Shown: positions 8,766-19,036, counted from the first letter of the stretch. The stretch is DNA of 43,720 nt from Chroococcidiopsidaceae cyanobacterium YX2bin18 (GCA_030446505.1 JAUJND010000009.1:22560-66279), one strand, 5' to 3'. The notes: generated from the sequence alone by a model not told the origin. Program-made: numbers and translations.

Positions 8766-9368
8766 ATGCCCTCTGGTCGGACACACGATCGCATTACTCT
8801 ATGGGGCTTGCCCTTCGTGGCTGGTTTTACTTTTGGACAAACTCACAGTGGCGACTTAACTTTGATTGTTTCAGGAGGATTCTTATTCAGCGGACTGATG
8901 TTTGGTCCCGATTTAGATATTAATTCCATCCAATACAAGCGCTGGGGATTGTTACGGTGGCTGTGGATACCCTACCAAAAGACGCTACGGCATCGATCGC
9001 TGTTATCTCACGGACTGATCATTGGTACAACAATACGGCTACTGTATCTAGCCACTTGGCTAGGAATATTGAGTATTTTCTCCTTGGGAACAGCACAGTT
9101 AATATGGGGTGTGGAGTGGAGGCAGCTAGTAGTTGCCTTAATTGAGCGCTCCACTAAATATACTACTGAATGGATTGCCCTTTATTTAGGGCTAGAAATA
9201 GGAGCCATGAGCCATTCGGTAAGCGATTGGAGCAGTTCTGCCTACAAACGCTTCCAAAAGCAGAGATGGAGAAGACTAGCTCATGGCAAAATGAAGAAAT
9301 GTAAATCGCCTCCTCGTGTGATGCGTCGGTCTAGATCAACAGTAGTTAAAAGTAGTCACAAGCATTAA
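8766..9368 (+). CDS. DUF2227 putative metal-binding membrane protein
   Basis: 200 residues from ATG 8766. The N-terminus MPSGRTHDRIT, the segment PDLDINSIQYKRWG--RWLWIPYQ and RHRSLLSHG carry the conserved His and Asp residues of DUF2227, annotated as a putative metal-binding protein. Three or more hydrophobic segments (about 12-30, 35-48, 86-115) suggest membrane insertion. The tail is rich in Lys and Arg (KCKSPPRVMRRSRS). It lies 26 bp upstream of mazG on the same strand and may share its transcript. Confidence 0.75.
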   Translation: MPSGRTHDRITLWGLPFVAGFTFGQTHSGDLTLIVSGGFLFSGLMFGPDLDINSIQYKRWGLLRWLWIPYQKTLRHRSLLSHGLIIGTTIRLLYLATWLGILSIFSLGTAQLIWGVEWRQLVVALIERSTKYTTEWIALYLGLEIGAMSHSVSDWSSSAYKRFQKQRWRRLAHGKMKKCKSPPRVMRRSRSTVVKSSHKH

Positions 9369-9394
9369 TCACGGCAGATGTTTAAAAGCCCAGG

Positions 9395-10225
9395 ATGAAC
9401 AATCAAGACTCGAATCAACACCAAACAAGTGCGGCTACAGCGCTGCAACAACTGATTGACGTGGTTGCCCAATTGCGATCGCCTGATGGTGGTTGTCCCT
9501 GGGATCTGGCACAAACTCCCGAAACACTAACTCCCTACGTGATTGAAGAGGCGTATGAAGTAGTAGATGCGATTAAGAGTGGAGATAAAGGTGCGATCGC
9601 CGAAGAACTGGGAGACTTACTGTTACAGGTGGTGCTACAAGCTCAGATTGCCTCAGAAGCAGGAAGTTTCAGCCTCACAGAAGTCGCTCAAGGTATTACC
9701 CAAAAGCTGATTCGCCGTCATCCTCATGTGTTTGGCAATGTCGAAGTTCAGAGTGTTGATCAGGTACGCCAAAATTGGGAGCAAATTAAAGCAGCAGAGA
9801 AAGGAGAATCCACTGCTGATACTCAACAGCTAAGTCGCAAACTCAGCCGTTATGCTCGCACACTTCCGCCTTTGATGGCCGGAATGAAGATTTCTCAAAA
9901 AGCTGCTGCTGCTGGGTTCGAGTGGGAAAATATTGCTGGTGTTTGGGCAAAATTTGATGAGGAGTTGGCAGAATTCCTTCAGGCGATCGCCCAAGAATCC
10001 CCCGAAGCACAACAAGCAGAACTGGGGGATTTGTTGTTTGTCATGATTAATCTCGCCCGTTGGTATAACCTCGATCCAACTGAAGCTTTACAGGGAACTA
10101 ACCAGCGATTTATTCAGCGTTTAGAGAAAATGGAGACAGTTGTTGATCGTCCTCTTTCAGATTACACACTTGATGAATTAGAAAATTTGTGGCAGCAAGC
10201 TAAAGCCCGCCTTGCTAAAGAGTAG
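9395..10225 (+). CDS. mazG: Nucleoside triphosphate pyrophosphohydrolase MazG
   Basis: 276 residues, the usual length for two-domain MazG, which hydrolyses (d)NTPs to NMP and pyrophosphate and cleans aberrant nucleotides. The first domain holds DGGCPWDLAQT then EEAYEVVDAI and EELGDLLLQVV, the EExxE...ExxD magnesium motif. The second domain holds GFEWENI, EELAEFLQAI and AELGDLLFVMINLARW. The start ATG at 9395 has a weak CAGG just upstream. Intact, with no frameshift. Confidence 0.95.
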   Translation: MNNQDSNQHQTSAATALQQLIDVVAQLRSPDGGCPWDLAQTPETLTPYVIEEAYEVVDAIKSGDKGAIAEELGDLLLQVVLQAQIASEAGSFSLTEVAQGITQKLIRRHPHVFGNVEVQSVDQVRQNWEQIKAAEKGESTADTQQLSRKLSRYARTLPPLMAGMKISQKAAAAGFEWENIAGVWAKFDEELAEFLQAIAQESPEAQQAELGDLLFVMINLARWYNLDPTEALQGTNQRFIQRLEKMETVVDRPLSDYTLDELENLWQQAKARLAKE

Positions 10226-10284
10226 GAACTCCTTGGTTTAGTTTAAGTTTCAAGAACTAGTAACAATTAATAACTGTTAAATTT

Positions 10285-10734
10285 ATGCTCAAGTTATCCA
10301 AAGTAGGCATCATCTCCGTTGCTGCTTTAGCTTTAAGTTTTGGTAAAACCGTGGCAATGGAGCCTACAGCAAAACTTACTGTAGTAGTAGACAGCCTATC
10401 TAGCAAACAAGGTGAAGTTTGCATGAGAATTTATGCGAAAGAACAGGGATTTCCGCAAAGCGCAACAGGTGTAGTCCAAAGTGGTTGCACTAAAATAACA
10501 GGGCGTGCAGCAACAAAAGAGTTTTACGGATTGAAGTATGGAACTTATGCTGTTGCTCTATTTCACGATGAAGATGGCAATGGGAAACTAAACACAAATT
10601 TCTTAGGGATACCACGAGAAGGTTTTGGAATTTCTAATAACCCAACTGTAAAACTAAGTGCGCCAAAGTTTAAAAGTGCTAGTTTTTCCCTAAAAGGAAA
10701 TGCAACAATCAAGATTAGCATGAAATATATTTAA
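10285..10734 (+). CDS. DUF2141 secreted protein
   Basis: 149 residues. The N-terminus (MLKLSKVGIISVAALALSFGKTVAM) is a signal peptide. The mature part is a beta-sandwich-like domain with two Cys (about 47 and 69) and the family signature YAVALFHDEDGNGKLNTN followed by FLGIPREGFGISNN. Such proteins are exported and of unknown role. It lies between mazG and proA on the same strand, 59 bp after mazG. It is intact. Confidence 0.8.
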   Translation: MLKLSKVGIISVAALALSFGKTVAMEPTAKLTVVVDSLSSKQGEVCMRIYAKEQGFPQSATGVVQSGCTKITGRAATKEFYGLKYGTYAVALFHDEDGNGKLNTNFLGIPREGFGISNNPTVKLSAPKFKSASFSLKGNATIKISMKYI

Positions 10735-10776
10735 TAGATAATTATAGTTGCCAACATAGCTACTTGCTCTAGAGCC

Positions 10777-12076
10777 ATGACAGCTAACCAAATTGCAACT
10801 CTTCCCTTAATTGCGATCGCTCAACAAACGCGCCAAGCAGCACAAAAATTGGCAGTGTTGTCAACCGAGGTTAAAAATCAAGCGATTGAGGCGATCGCCC
10901 AAGCTTTAGAATCGGCAAAAGATGAGATTCTAGCTGCCAATGCCACTGATTGCCAGATTGCAACTGGAATTCCTAAACCGCTTTATAATCGGCTGAAATT
11001 GGATGACGCAAAGCTAAGAAGTGCGATCGCTGGAGTGCGCGATGTAGGCAAACTGAGTGATCCAGCTGGAGTAGTTCAGATTCACCGCCAACTAGATGAT
11101 GGATTAATCCTGAAGCGCATCACCTGTCCCTTAGGTGTGCTGGGTGTTATTTTTGAAGCTAGGCCGGATGCGGCAATTCAAATATCTGCTCTAGCAATTA
11201 AGTCTGGCAATGGTGTCATTCTTAAAGGTGGACAAGAAGCTGTTCGCTCTTGTGAAGCAATAGTAAAAGCAATTCAGCAGGGATTATCTCAAACTACTGT
11301 AGATCCAGCTGTTGTGCAGCTACTGACTACTAGAGAAGAAACACTAGCACTGTTGCAACTGGATCAATATGTAGATTTAATTATTCCCAGAGGTTCTAAT
11401 TCCTTTGTCCGGTTTGTGCAGGGTAATACTCACATTCCAGTACTTGGTCATGCAGAAGGAATTTGTCATCTTTACGTTGATTCTGCGGCTGATATTAGCA
11501 AGGCAGTAGAAATTGCAGTAGACGCGAAAACTCAATACCCAGCTGCTTGTAATGCGATTGAAACTCTGTTAGTTCATCAGTCGATTGCCTCAGCATTTTT
11601 ACCATTAGTTGCAGATGCTTTGGCAAAACGCAACGTGGAGTTACGAGGAGATGAACGAACCTGCAATATTCTGGACGTTTCGCTGCAACAGAAACAGATT
11701 GGGCGACAGAGTATAGCGATTTGATCTTGGCGATTAAGATTGTAGATTCTTTAGAAGATCACGATCGCCCATATCAATAATTATGGTTCGGGACATACGG
11801 ATGCGATCGCTACAGAAAATCCTGATGATGCTGCTATATTTTTGGCACAGGTGAATGCAGCTGGCGTGTACCACAACTGTTCTACTCGCTTTGCTGATGG
11901 CTTCCGCTACGGTTTTGGGGCAGAAGTCGGAATTAGTACCAAAAGCTGCCGCCGCGTGGCCTGTGGGTTTAGAAGGATTAGTAACGTATAAATATCAACT
12001 GGTTGGTGACGGTCATATTGCAGGGACTTACAGTGGGGAGAATGCTAAGTCTTTTACTCACAAAGATTTAGAGTAA
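10777..12076 (+). pseudogene. proA: Gamma-glutamyl phosphate reductase ProA, multiply frameshifted
   Basis: ProA reduces gamma-glutamyl phosphate to the semialdehyde in proline synthesis. The first 300 residues are in one frame from ATG 10777 and include [30 protein letters not shown] and the active-site Cys in [14 protein letters not shown]. The frame then breaks near 11690. The rest of ProA continues in other frames: [25 protein letters not shown], then [17 protein letters not shown], then [18 protein letters not shown] and finally [19 protein letters not shown] to a stop at 12076. At least four one-base shifts are needed; two look like CCC read as CC near 11940 and 11960. Overall length (1300 bases) fits a normal 433-residue ProA. 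Either sequencing error or early decay. Confidence 0.9.
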
Positions 12077-12092
12077 ATATCATCTACGAACG

Positions 12093-12269
12093 CTATTGAG
12101 TTCGGCAAGCCATTAAGCGATCACGCATACCTTGAGAGTCAAACTCAAGCCTCATTCTACTTCCTGCCACTAGACTGTATTTATATATTATCCGTGTTTT
12201 ACCAACTCTCACTACGTCCTCGGTATCCAGTGACAAAGGAATAGGTTCAGTAGTAATTGTTAGGGTCAT
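12093..12269 (-). pseudogene. Truncated DUF433 antitoxin-like remnant
   Basis: From ATG 12269 the protein reads MTLTITTEPIPLSLDTEDVVRVGKTRI, the start of cyanobacterial DUF433 proteins (often antitoxins of a VapC or DUF5615 partner). After residue 27 the family sequence (normally KTRVTLDTIVAAF...) stops and an unrelated tail, IYKYSLVAGSRMRLEFDSQG, follows to 12093. It is about 58 residues against a usual 75-80, and no toxin gene is next to it. It is likely a remnant joined to other sequence. An upstream ATG at 12302 adds 11 residues foreign to the family. Confidence 0.55.
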
Positions 12270-12346
12270 AAAATCTAACTCTATAGATTTTATGGCAAGC
12301 ACATCGAGTAAGTGCGATAAGAGGCGATTGCCCAGCCATTTTTTGC

Positions 12347-14233
12347 CTACTTCTGTCCCTTGCGAATCATGTTCAGTCCATACAAATAAAGTTCAACAAC
12401 TGCATAAACACGAGGGGGAGGATCGTTTGGATGAGAGCGTTCTGTAAGAACTCCAGCATCTACCATATCCTTGATACGAGAGGCTAATTCAACATCTTTA
12501 ATACTCCATATTTCAGCCAGTCGATTCTCATCAATAGGGGAGCGCTCACTCTGTAATAGATCGAGATGTTTTTTAAATTCAGGGTACTCATTGCGTACTT
12601 CATCTACACGCTGTTCAGAGACAAATGGGAAAGCCTCAATCATAGCCTTCGGACGTAGAACTATCTCAGAACTATATTCTGTAGAGAATTTTTTTTCGCC
12701 TTTGACCGCTTCTTGTAATAGTAATACTAAGCTTCTAGGAAAGCAGTTCTTTTGTCCATCAGCAATACGGGTACGAACCCAGTTATAGGTATAAGCTTTT
12801 TTTGTCCGACCCATCCGCTCTCCCCATAGGGGATACAGGCTAGTACGCAATTGTTTTAACTTAATTGCATTAAGTCGCTCCACTGTCACACCAAACTTTT
12901 GCTCCAAAAATTCGCTCAAAGTTATAGAACTTTTAAGGGCTTGTCTTAGTACGAGTCTCCAGAGGTCAGCCTCCTCCCAGCGTAGTTGAAGTGACCGTAC
13001 AGTGTAGTGTCCTTTATTTGTAAAGTTGAGCTGATTCCAGATATCTTCACGTAGGAATATTTTAGGGACAATGCACTTCAGGCTTGTTCCGCTTTCTAAC
13101 CACCATGCAAGCAAAGCGTCAAGTGCCTGCCTTCGCCGAACATAGTCCTTTTGACTAGAGCCAAAGCCTGCATCTAATTCATCGTAAAGGAGCCATACGC
13201 CCTGATTATTCTCTTGCAACCAATGATCAATAGTACGTAGCTCATCAGCAGCTTGCGAACCAGCTTGTGGAGATTTAGCACGATGCACCAACCACGACAC
13301 AATTGGAGAGTGTAGTGGTTTATCTTGAGCACTTAACACAACTAACTGCTTATCTAAGTTATCAAGGAAACGCAGATCAGGTAGAGCATGGCAGAGTTGC
13401 AGCAAGGCATAATTTAGCCAAAAGATAGACCAACTATTCTCACCTACCTGTTGTTCATAACTAGCTAAATCACTACTTTCTAGGATTAGTCCTTGTAATC
13501 TAGGTTGACCATGAGCTGCTATAAAATGAACTTTATTTAAAGTGACATCATTATGAGCTAATTCCTTAGCTTTTTCCGGCTGCTCTACAAATAGCCTAAA
13601 TAACAAGCTTTTTCCGGTTCCTTTAGTACCTCGAATTAGCCAATTTCTATTAAGTAAGAATCTAGGAAAATCTTCTGTACGTTGGAATATATTTGGTATA
13701 TTTTTTGCTTCTAGCTCTTGTGCTGTTGCTGCTTCAAACTGTAATTGATTTAAGATTGCTTCACGGTTTTCAAGAGTTGTAGTTGTTTCTAGGTTAAATC
13801 TAATATCTGGCAAACTAGCATCAATGACATCGGCAATCGGCAGGTAATCATTCAACAAACTTTTTGGAACATCAATCAGACTTGACAGAGCCATAATGTT
13901 GGGATTGTAGGGAATTTCATAGTAAAGTTCACTAACAGTTGTGCCACTAGGTAATCCCCAGTTCTCCTCAATCCAATCTTCAACTCTAGTTATCCAAGTT
14001 CGGCGCTGCTCAGGTGCAACTAGCGGCATCGGTGTTAGAAGAAAACGAAGGTCAGGTTTTCCTTGATAATCGCGCTGTTTACGAACCCCCTGCACAACCC
14101 AACGCAGTCCTTCAAAGCTTTGATCGGTAGGTGAAAAACAGATAATTGCAGTATCCGCTAAATCGAAAAGTGCGATCGCGCTTGTATCATTAAACCCAGG
14201 ACGTGCATCAATCAAAATTACATCTGGATTGAA
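12347..14233 (-). pseudogene. KGGVGR-type ATPase, C-terminal part (split by IS)
   Basis: About 628 residues in one open frame, the 3' part of the gene that begins at 16203. The first residues FNPDVILIDARPGFNDTSAIALFDLADTAIICFSP are the switch-II half of a ParA/MinD-like NTPase whose Walker A is on the other fragment. A second P-loop domain follows: RGTKGTGKSLLFRLF (about residues 465-480 of the rejoined protein) with a Walker B-like WLLYDELDAG (about 611-620). The C-terminus (SPIDENRLAEIWSIKDVELASRIKDMVDAGVLT) looks like a winged helix. On removal of the IS and one copy of the 12-bp duplication, it joins the N-terminal part in frame to give an 892-residue protein. It has no usable start here. 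Confidence 0.8.
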
Positions 14234-14245
14234 CTGGGTTTTGAT
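14234..14245. repeat. IS target-site duplication, left copy
   Basis: CTGGGTTTTGAT, identical to 15412-15423. Flanking bases differ on both sides, so the direct repeat is exactly 12 bp, which fits the 9-12 bp duplications of the IS4 family. Confidence 0.9.
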
Positions 14246-15411
14246 CAGAAGTGTTGAATGTTAGGAATTTGCGATAAAAAAGCAGCCCAAAAAGTGATAA
14301 CTTTTAGGCTGTAACTGATTAATTATTGTTAGCTACGCATGGTACTCTCGTTTGCCAAGATTGTCAAGGGTTTGTTAAAAGACCTACCTAAAAATGATTA
14401 TCAGTCCTGAACACACGCCTGTTCGTTGAATGTTGGCTTGGTTATGCAATGGATAAGAGTTTGACCAGTATGAGGGATTTGTTTAAGCGATTGAACGGCA
14501 CAGGATTTGCCGCAGACATTTCAACTTTCTCGAAAGCAAGTCAGTGCCGAAGTCAAGAAGTATTCCGCCAAATTTATCAAAGCTGAATCAGCGTGTGTCG
14601 GTCGGATTGGCAGCAATAACTATGCAATTTGCCCGATTGATTCCACTACTATTACTTTAACTAGCAAGTTGCTATGGCTCCAGGGATACCATCAAGTGAA
14701 GCTGTTTAGCTGTTTGAACTTAGAGAGTAAAGCAACAGCAGACAACCTAATTAACTTTGGGAATGACCATGACTACAATTATGGCTCCCAGATGATAGAT
14801 GCTTTGCCGCCAACTGCTATAGGAGTCATGGATAGAGGATTTGCTAGTTTAAAGTTTTTGAGAAAAACCTCCAAGTCGGCTAAACATTTTGTGCTAAGAA
14901 TTAGTCAAAACTACAAGCTAGACTTTGATAAAGAATCGGCAAAAGTGCGAGTAGGAACTGGCAAGCACTCTGGGGTGTATCGAGTCGTAAATTTTTGCGA
15001 CCTAGAGACAAAAAAGTAGAGTATCGTTTAGTCACGAACTTACCGCCGTCAGGAGCAATGGCTGTTAGCGATGAACAAGTGATGAATATTTATCGCTGCC
15101 GTTGGGGGATTGAGTTGTTATGGAAGTTTTAAAAATGCACTTAAAACTGGACAAGCTAATTACTAAGAATGTCAATGGGATAGCTATACAAATTTATGCC
15201 ACCTTAATTGCTTACTTAATATTACAGCTAGTAGAGATTCCCCAGGAATGGGGAGATAAGCTACTAGATAAACTTCGCTATCTTCAAGCTTGTATGTCAA
15301 GAAATCAGTTATATACATTGGATAGAACGAATTGTTTCTGATTAAACAAATTGGCTTGAAACGAGGTAGTGTAAGTTGTTATGTAAAGTTTTATAACACA
15401 GTTCAACATTT
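14246..15411 (+). mobile_element. IS4-family insertion sequence (1166 bp)
   Basis: The element is bounded by the 12-bp direct repeats. Its ends are imperfect inverted repeats: the left end contains TGTTGAATGTTAG and the right end, reversed, TGTTGAACTGTGTTA. It holds one transposase gene. It lies inside the KGGVGR ATPase gene in opposite orientation. The transposase is frameshifted, so this copy would not move by itself if the sequence is right. Confidence 0.9.
14339..15341 (+). pseudogene. IS4-family transposase, frameshifted
   Basis: About 330 residues spread over several frames: MVLSFAKIVKGLLKDLPKND, then NTRLFVECWLGYAMDKSLTSMRDLFKRLN, then the DDE core. Core residues are visible: first Asp in PIDSTTITLTSKLLW, second Asp in GVMDRGFASL, and Glu in YRCRWGIELLWKFLK, the Y-(2)-R-(3)-E-(6)-K signature of IS4. 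Breaks occur at about 14407 (CC read as C), 14580, 14990 (AAAA as AAA) and 15128 (TTTTT as TTTT). Three of these repair by adding one base to a run. Confidence 0.85.
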
Positions 15412-16203
15412 CTGGGTTTTGATATCTTCTATTAGTTGATTGATTGGATTAGTTGCACCCTGATAAAAACTTTCTAAAGTTCGTCTGTCAAGGTCAGCCA
15501 ATCGATGAATATAATTTTCGTCATATTCTCCAACTGGAACTAAGAAAAGCTCACCACGAGTAGATAAATTTATCTGAAAAATACAGTTCTCAATACTTGG
15601 AATATTTTGCTCAGGAGTTAGATGGCGTTGGTGTAAGTAATCCAATATCCCATATTGTTCTCCATTGATATTTTCAGCATCCGAGCGAAATAAAATTGAA
15701 ATTCCAGGTGCTTCGAGGTCAAAATCTACCATCACCACACGACGATTTCGGGTTGCTAGTATACCTGCAACCAACCCTAAAGCAGTAGAGCGACCTACAC
15801 CTCCTTTAAAAGAGTAAAAAGTGACAACCAACGGACGCTTAGGACTATCTTCATCTAGTTGAACTGGCTGGTCAGGTTCAGGAGCCATCAAGATGTCTGA
15901 CCAAAGCGGAAGATGTAGCTGAATATATTCTGAAGTTTGTTCAGTAGCTTCTTGTGGAGTTAATAAATCATAGCCAGCAATTGGGTATTGACCAAGATTA
16001 GTATTTATACCTTCTAGAAGTTCATCAATCTTTTTTTCACGCTCATCTAATGACTTACCCTCAAAAGAACTCGTAATAACTCGAATTTTTAACCATCCTA
16101 ATGAAGTACACTTAATCTTTACTTGCACTTCTGGGTCTTCAGATCGTAACTCATGAATGAGATGCTCTTTAATCGGTTGAGGTAACGCCTTTTGATTGAT
16201 CAT
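15403..16203 (-). pseudogene. KGGVGR-type ATPase, N-terminal part (split by IS)
   Basis: 266 residues from ATG 16203; the last two codons come from the IS. Residues about 20-88 resemble the BolA/KH-like fold: LKIRVITSSFEGKSLDEREKKI against the BolA pattern F-K-V-x-V-V-S-x-x-F-E-G-x-x-x-x-x-R, then LLTPQE at the end. After a linker comes a ParA/MinD-like NTPase with the variant Walker A FKGGVGRST (131-140), in which the usual signature Lys-Thr step is Arg-Ser, and VVMVDFDLEAPG (156-167). The ATG overlaps the stop of the upstream HEPN gene (ATGA), so both were one operon. In this family the ATPase is often joined to effector or sensor modules; the function here is unknown. Confidence 0.8.
15412..15423. 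repeat. IS target-site duplication, right copy
   Basis: CTGGGTTTTGAT, the second copy of the duplicated target. On the minus strand it reads ATCAAAACCCAG, codons I-K-T-Q of the interrupted ATPase. Confidence 0.9.
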
Positions 16204-16646
16204 GATGCCTCGTCTTGTTGAGCTAGTAAAAATTGATGCAATAGCTGTACCGCTTTTATAAAGCGTTTACTCTCCTCCTCTTCTCCCATTTTTTCTGAGT
16301 AGCGTAATTCGTCGTTACGCCATAGGAATGAAACAGTATGCCATGCATCTTGATAACCATTGGTACGATCTAAGGTTATGGCACGTTGTAATGCAGGTAT
16401 ATCTCTAAGTAACTTGGTTAGACTATGCAATTCCGAGCCTTGCAGTCCTTTCTTGAATATCTCAGTATCCTTAAAGTTACCTTTTTTCTATTCGTAACAA
16501 ATGAGGGATTTTAGAGAGCATTCAATTGCATAGCCACCAAGGTAAATAGCACCCGTCCAACGTTTTTGGTTGTGTAAGGCTTGAGCATCTTGAAGTCGAC
16601 GGCGAGAAGCACCTAGCTGGCAACGCCTATCGTAGGTATCTGGCAA
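16200..16646 (-). pseudogene. HEPN-domain protein with in-frame amber codon
   Basis: One frame of 149 codons from a TTG at 16646 to a TGA at 16200, interrupted only by TAG at 16488-16490. Before the stop: RRRLQDAQALHNQKRWTGAIYLGGYAIECSLKSLICYE, the helix pattern of HEPN proteins (A-I-Y-L-x-G-Y-x-x-E-C-x-L-K). After it: KKGNFKDTEIF...ELHSLTKLLRDIPALQRAITLDRTN and a helical tail. A typical Rx4-6H RNase motif is not evident, so an adaptor or nucleic-acid-binding role is as likely as nuclease. It overlaps the ATPase gene by ATGA. A CAG to TAG change would explain the stop. Without readthrough only 52 residues would form. Confidence 0.6.
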
Positions 16647-16654
16647 ATGATATA

Positions 16655-16660
16655 CCTCTC
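16655..16660 (-). promoter_or_regulatory. Ribosome binding site that supports the TTG start of the HEPN gene
   Basis: GAGAGG on the minus strand, 8 bases before the TTG at 16646. A nearby ATG overlapping it is out of frame and stops after 11 codons, so the TTG is the best start. Confidence 0.45.
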
Positions 16661-19000
16661 ATATTATTTCGGTTTTTGAATGGGTTACCTGCAACATTAA
16701 TCTTAGTTCTCTAAACCATTACACCTTCAAGCTTTTCATCGGTTAGTTCATACAATTCGCGTAGCTTCTTCAACTTCTGAGCATCTGGTTGCCAAAATCC
16801 CCGTCCGTGTGCTTCTAACATTCTGCCGACAAGGTTGCGGAATGCTTCAGGGTTTGATTCTCGTAACTTCTGCGCCATCTCTGCATCAAAAGCGTAGGTA
16901 TCAGCTGCTTGGTCGTATACCCACGAATCAGTAAAATCTACTGTACCGCCCCAGCCAATCAGCGCCGTCATCCGTTGGGAAATTTCAAAGACTCCGCCAG
17001 AACCTTGATTCGCCATCGCTTCAGCCCATTTGGGGTTGAGTAACTTTGTGCGATACTCCATCCGCAGCAAGTCTTCTAAATTTCGGGGTGTTGTGTCCTT
17101 GGAGAAGCTTTCGACAAAACTGGTGTTAACCTTCTTGCCGCGTTGTTGTTCAGCCGCCCGTTTCAAACCACCAGTATTGGCGTAGTATTCCTGAATATCG
17201 GTGAGACCATATTCAACAGAATCAATTTCTTGGACAATGCGATCGCTCGTTTCCAATAACTGGGTGAGAACTTCCGGTCTAGCTGTGCCTTTGTCCTGCC
17301 TACCATAACTGAACACATTGCGATCGCGCCAAGTATTCCCCAATTCATCTCCCGATTCCCAACTAGATGCCACAACTTGATCGTTTACCAAAGAACCAAA
17401 ATCACCAGCTGGGTTAGAAAACAACCGCGCAGAGGCATTCTCGATTCCCTGTGCTTGCAACGCCAAGTAATGTTTGCGGATAAAGTTCTGATCTTCTGGT
17501 TCTGCCGCTATAGCTGTCCGCAGGAATAAGTCGTCTAGTAGTTCAATAATATTGACAAAGCTATCCCGAAAAATCCCAGAAAGATTCCCCAGTACATCAA
17601 TGCGGGGATGTCCAACCTCTGCTAGCTGTCTAAGCTCATATCTAACAATTCGCCCAGTCCCTTCCTTTACAGGTTCTGCTCCCACCAACTCCAAAAGAAT
17701 ACCCAGGGACTCACCACGAGTTTTGATTGCATCTAGTCCCCACAGCATCACTGCCACAGTTTCGGGATATTGCCCATGTTCTTTTAAGTGTTGCGCCAGG
17801 ATTTTTTGAGCAATTTCGCGTCCCCGTTCATAAGCCGCAGGCGATGGCATCCGATAGGGGTCTAAAGCATGAATATTTCGACCTGTAGGCAAAACACCAG
17901 GGCCATCGCGCAACAAATCACCACCAGCAGCTGGGGGAATGTACTCGCCATTTAGTCCGCGCAGTAAATTCGTTAATTCATCCCCAGTTTGCATTAATAA
18001 GTCCCGAATTTGTAAAGCTTCGTTAATATATTTATCAGTGATGCGATACCCGTTGTCTGAATCCTGGATCTTGTTATGCCAGGTCATCAACGCATCAGTA
18101 CGGCTTCCCGCAGCAGAAATCGTCTCAATCACTTCCTGGGGTAAATCCTCTCCAAAATAAGCCTGGAGATAACTCTTCAACTCCTCTGTATTAGGTTGTT
18201 GCCCCAGAGTATGTAAACCAGATGAAAATAGGCGGGTTTCTAGAACCTGGAGATATTCGTACAGTTGCACCAAATACCGATTAAACGCCGCAGCACTAAA
18301 CAGCCGCGCATTCTCAGGCGTAAAGGCAATCCCCAGGCGCAAGGCATCCTCAAACGGACAATCTGCATCCAGCCCCGTATCTCCAATCTTCTTACAGATT
18401 GATTCCTTAAGCGCGTAATTTTTCTCTGGATCTTCTCGATACTCAGAGATTAAGTCGCGCAACGCAACCAATTCTTTATACAATCCAGCCCGACCATAGG
18501 GCGGTACATTGTGTGAAATTAGCACACCATAACCGCGACGTTTTGCCAGCATGGATTCCGAAGGATTATTAGCCGCATATATATATAAATTTGGCAAGTT
18601 TCCCAGCAGAATATCTGACCAGGAATAGCCCGTGTTACCCAAGGGAGATCCCGGCAACCATTCGACAGTACCGTGCATCCCAAAATGAACTATAGCAGAA
18701 GCTTGAAAGTCATGCTGCAACCATTGATAAAATGCAGCGTACTGGGGATGGGGTGTTAAATCACGCTCGAACATCAGCCGCATCGGATCGCCAGGAATGC
18801 CCAAAGGTGGCTGTACTCCAATCCAGACATTGCCCAACTGAATGCCGCCTACAAGAAATTCATCCCCATAAGTCTTAATCCCAGTTCCAGTGAGTGATTT
18901 CCATTGTTTCTCAATCCGCGACGTTTGCAGATATCCCAACCATTTCTCTAATGTCCGAGCATTAACAGTAATAGGTGAAGAGTTGACGTGATTAAATTCT

Positions 19001-19036
19001 CCCCTGCTCCCCTGCTCCCCTGCTCCCCTGCTCCCC
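19001..19036. repeat. 9-bp short tandem repeat in the chelatase gene
   Basis: Four copies of CCCCTGCTC (minus strand GAGCAGGGG). The 9-bp period keeps the reading frame and adds a Gly/Ser/Arg/Glu-rich peptide between conserved blocks. Same family as the repeats at 19818 and 28584. Confidence 0.9.

Noticed and set aside
11855-12076. Independent small secreted protein starting [17 protein letters not shown]
   Set aside because: It is ProA sequence read out of frame at the start; its C-terminal half ([19 protein letters not shown]) is the ProA C-terminus.
14246-15411. IS element as a cargo carrier or part of the ATPase module
   Set aside because: It holds only a transposase remnant in opposite orientation and is bounded by a target duplication, so it is an intruder.
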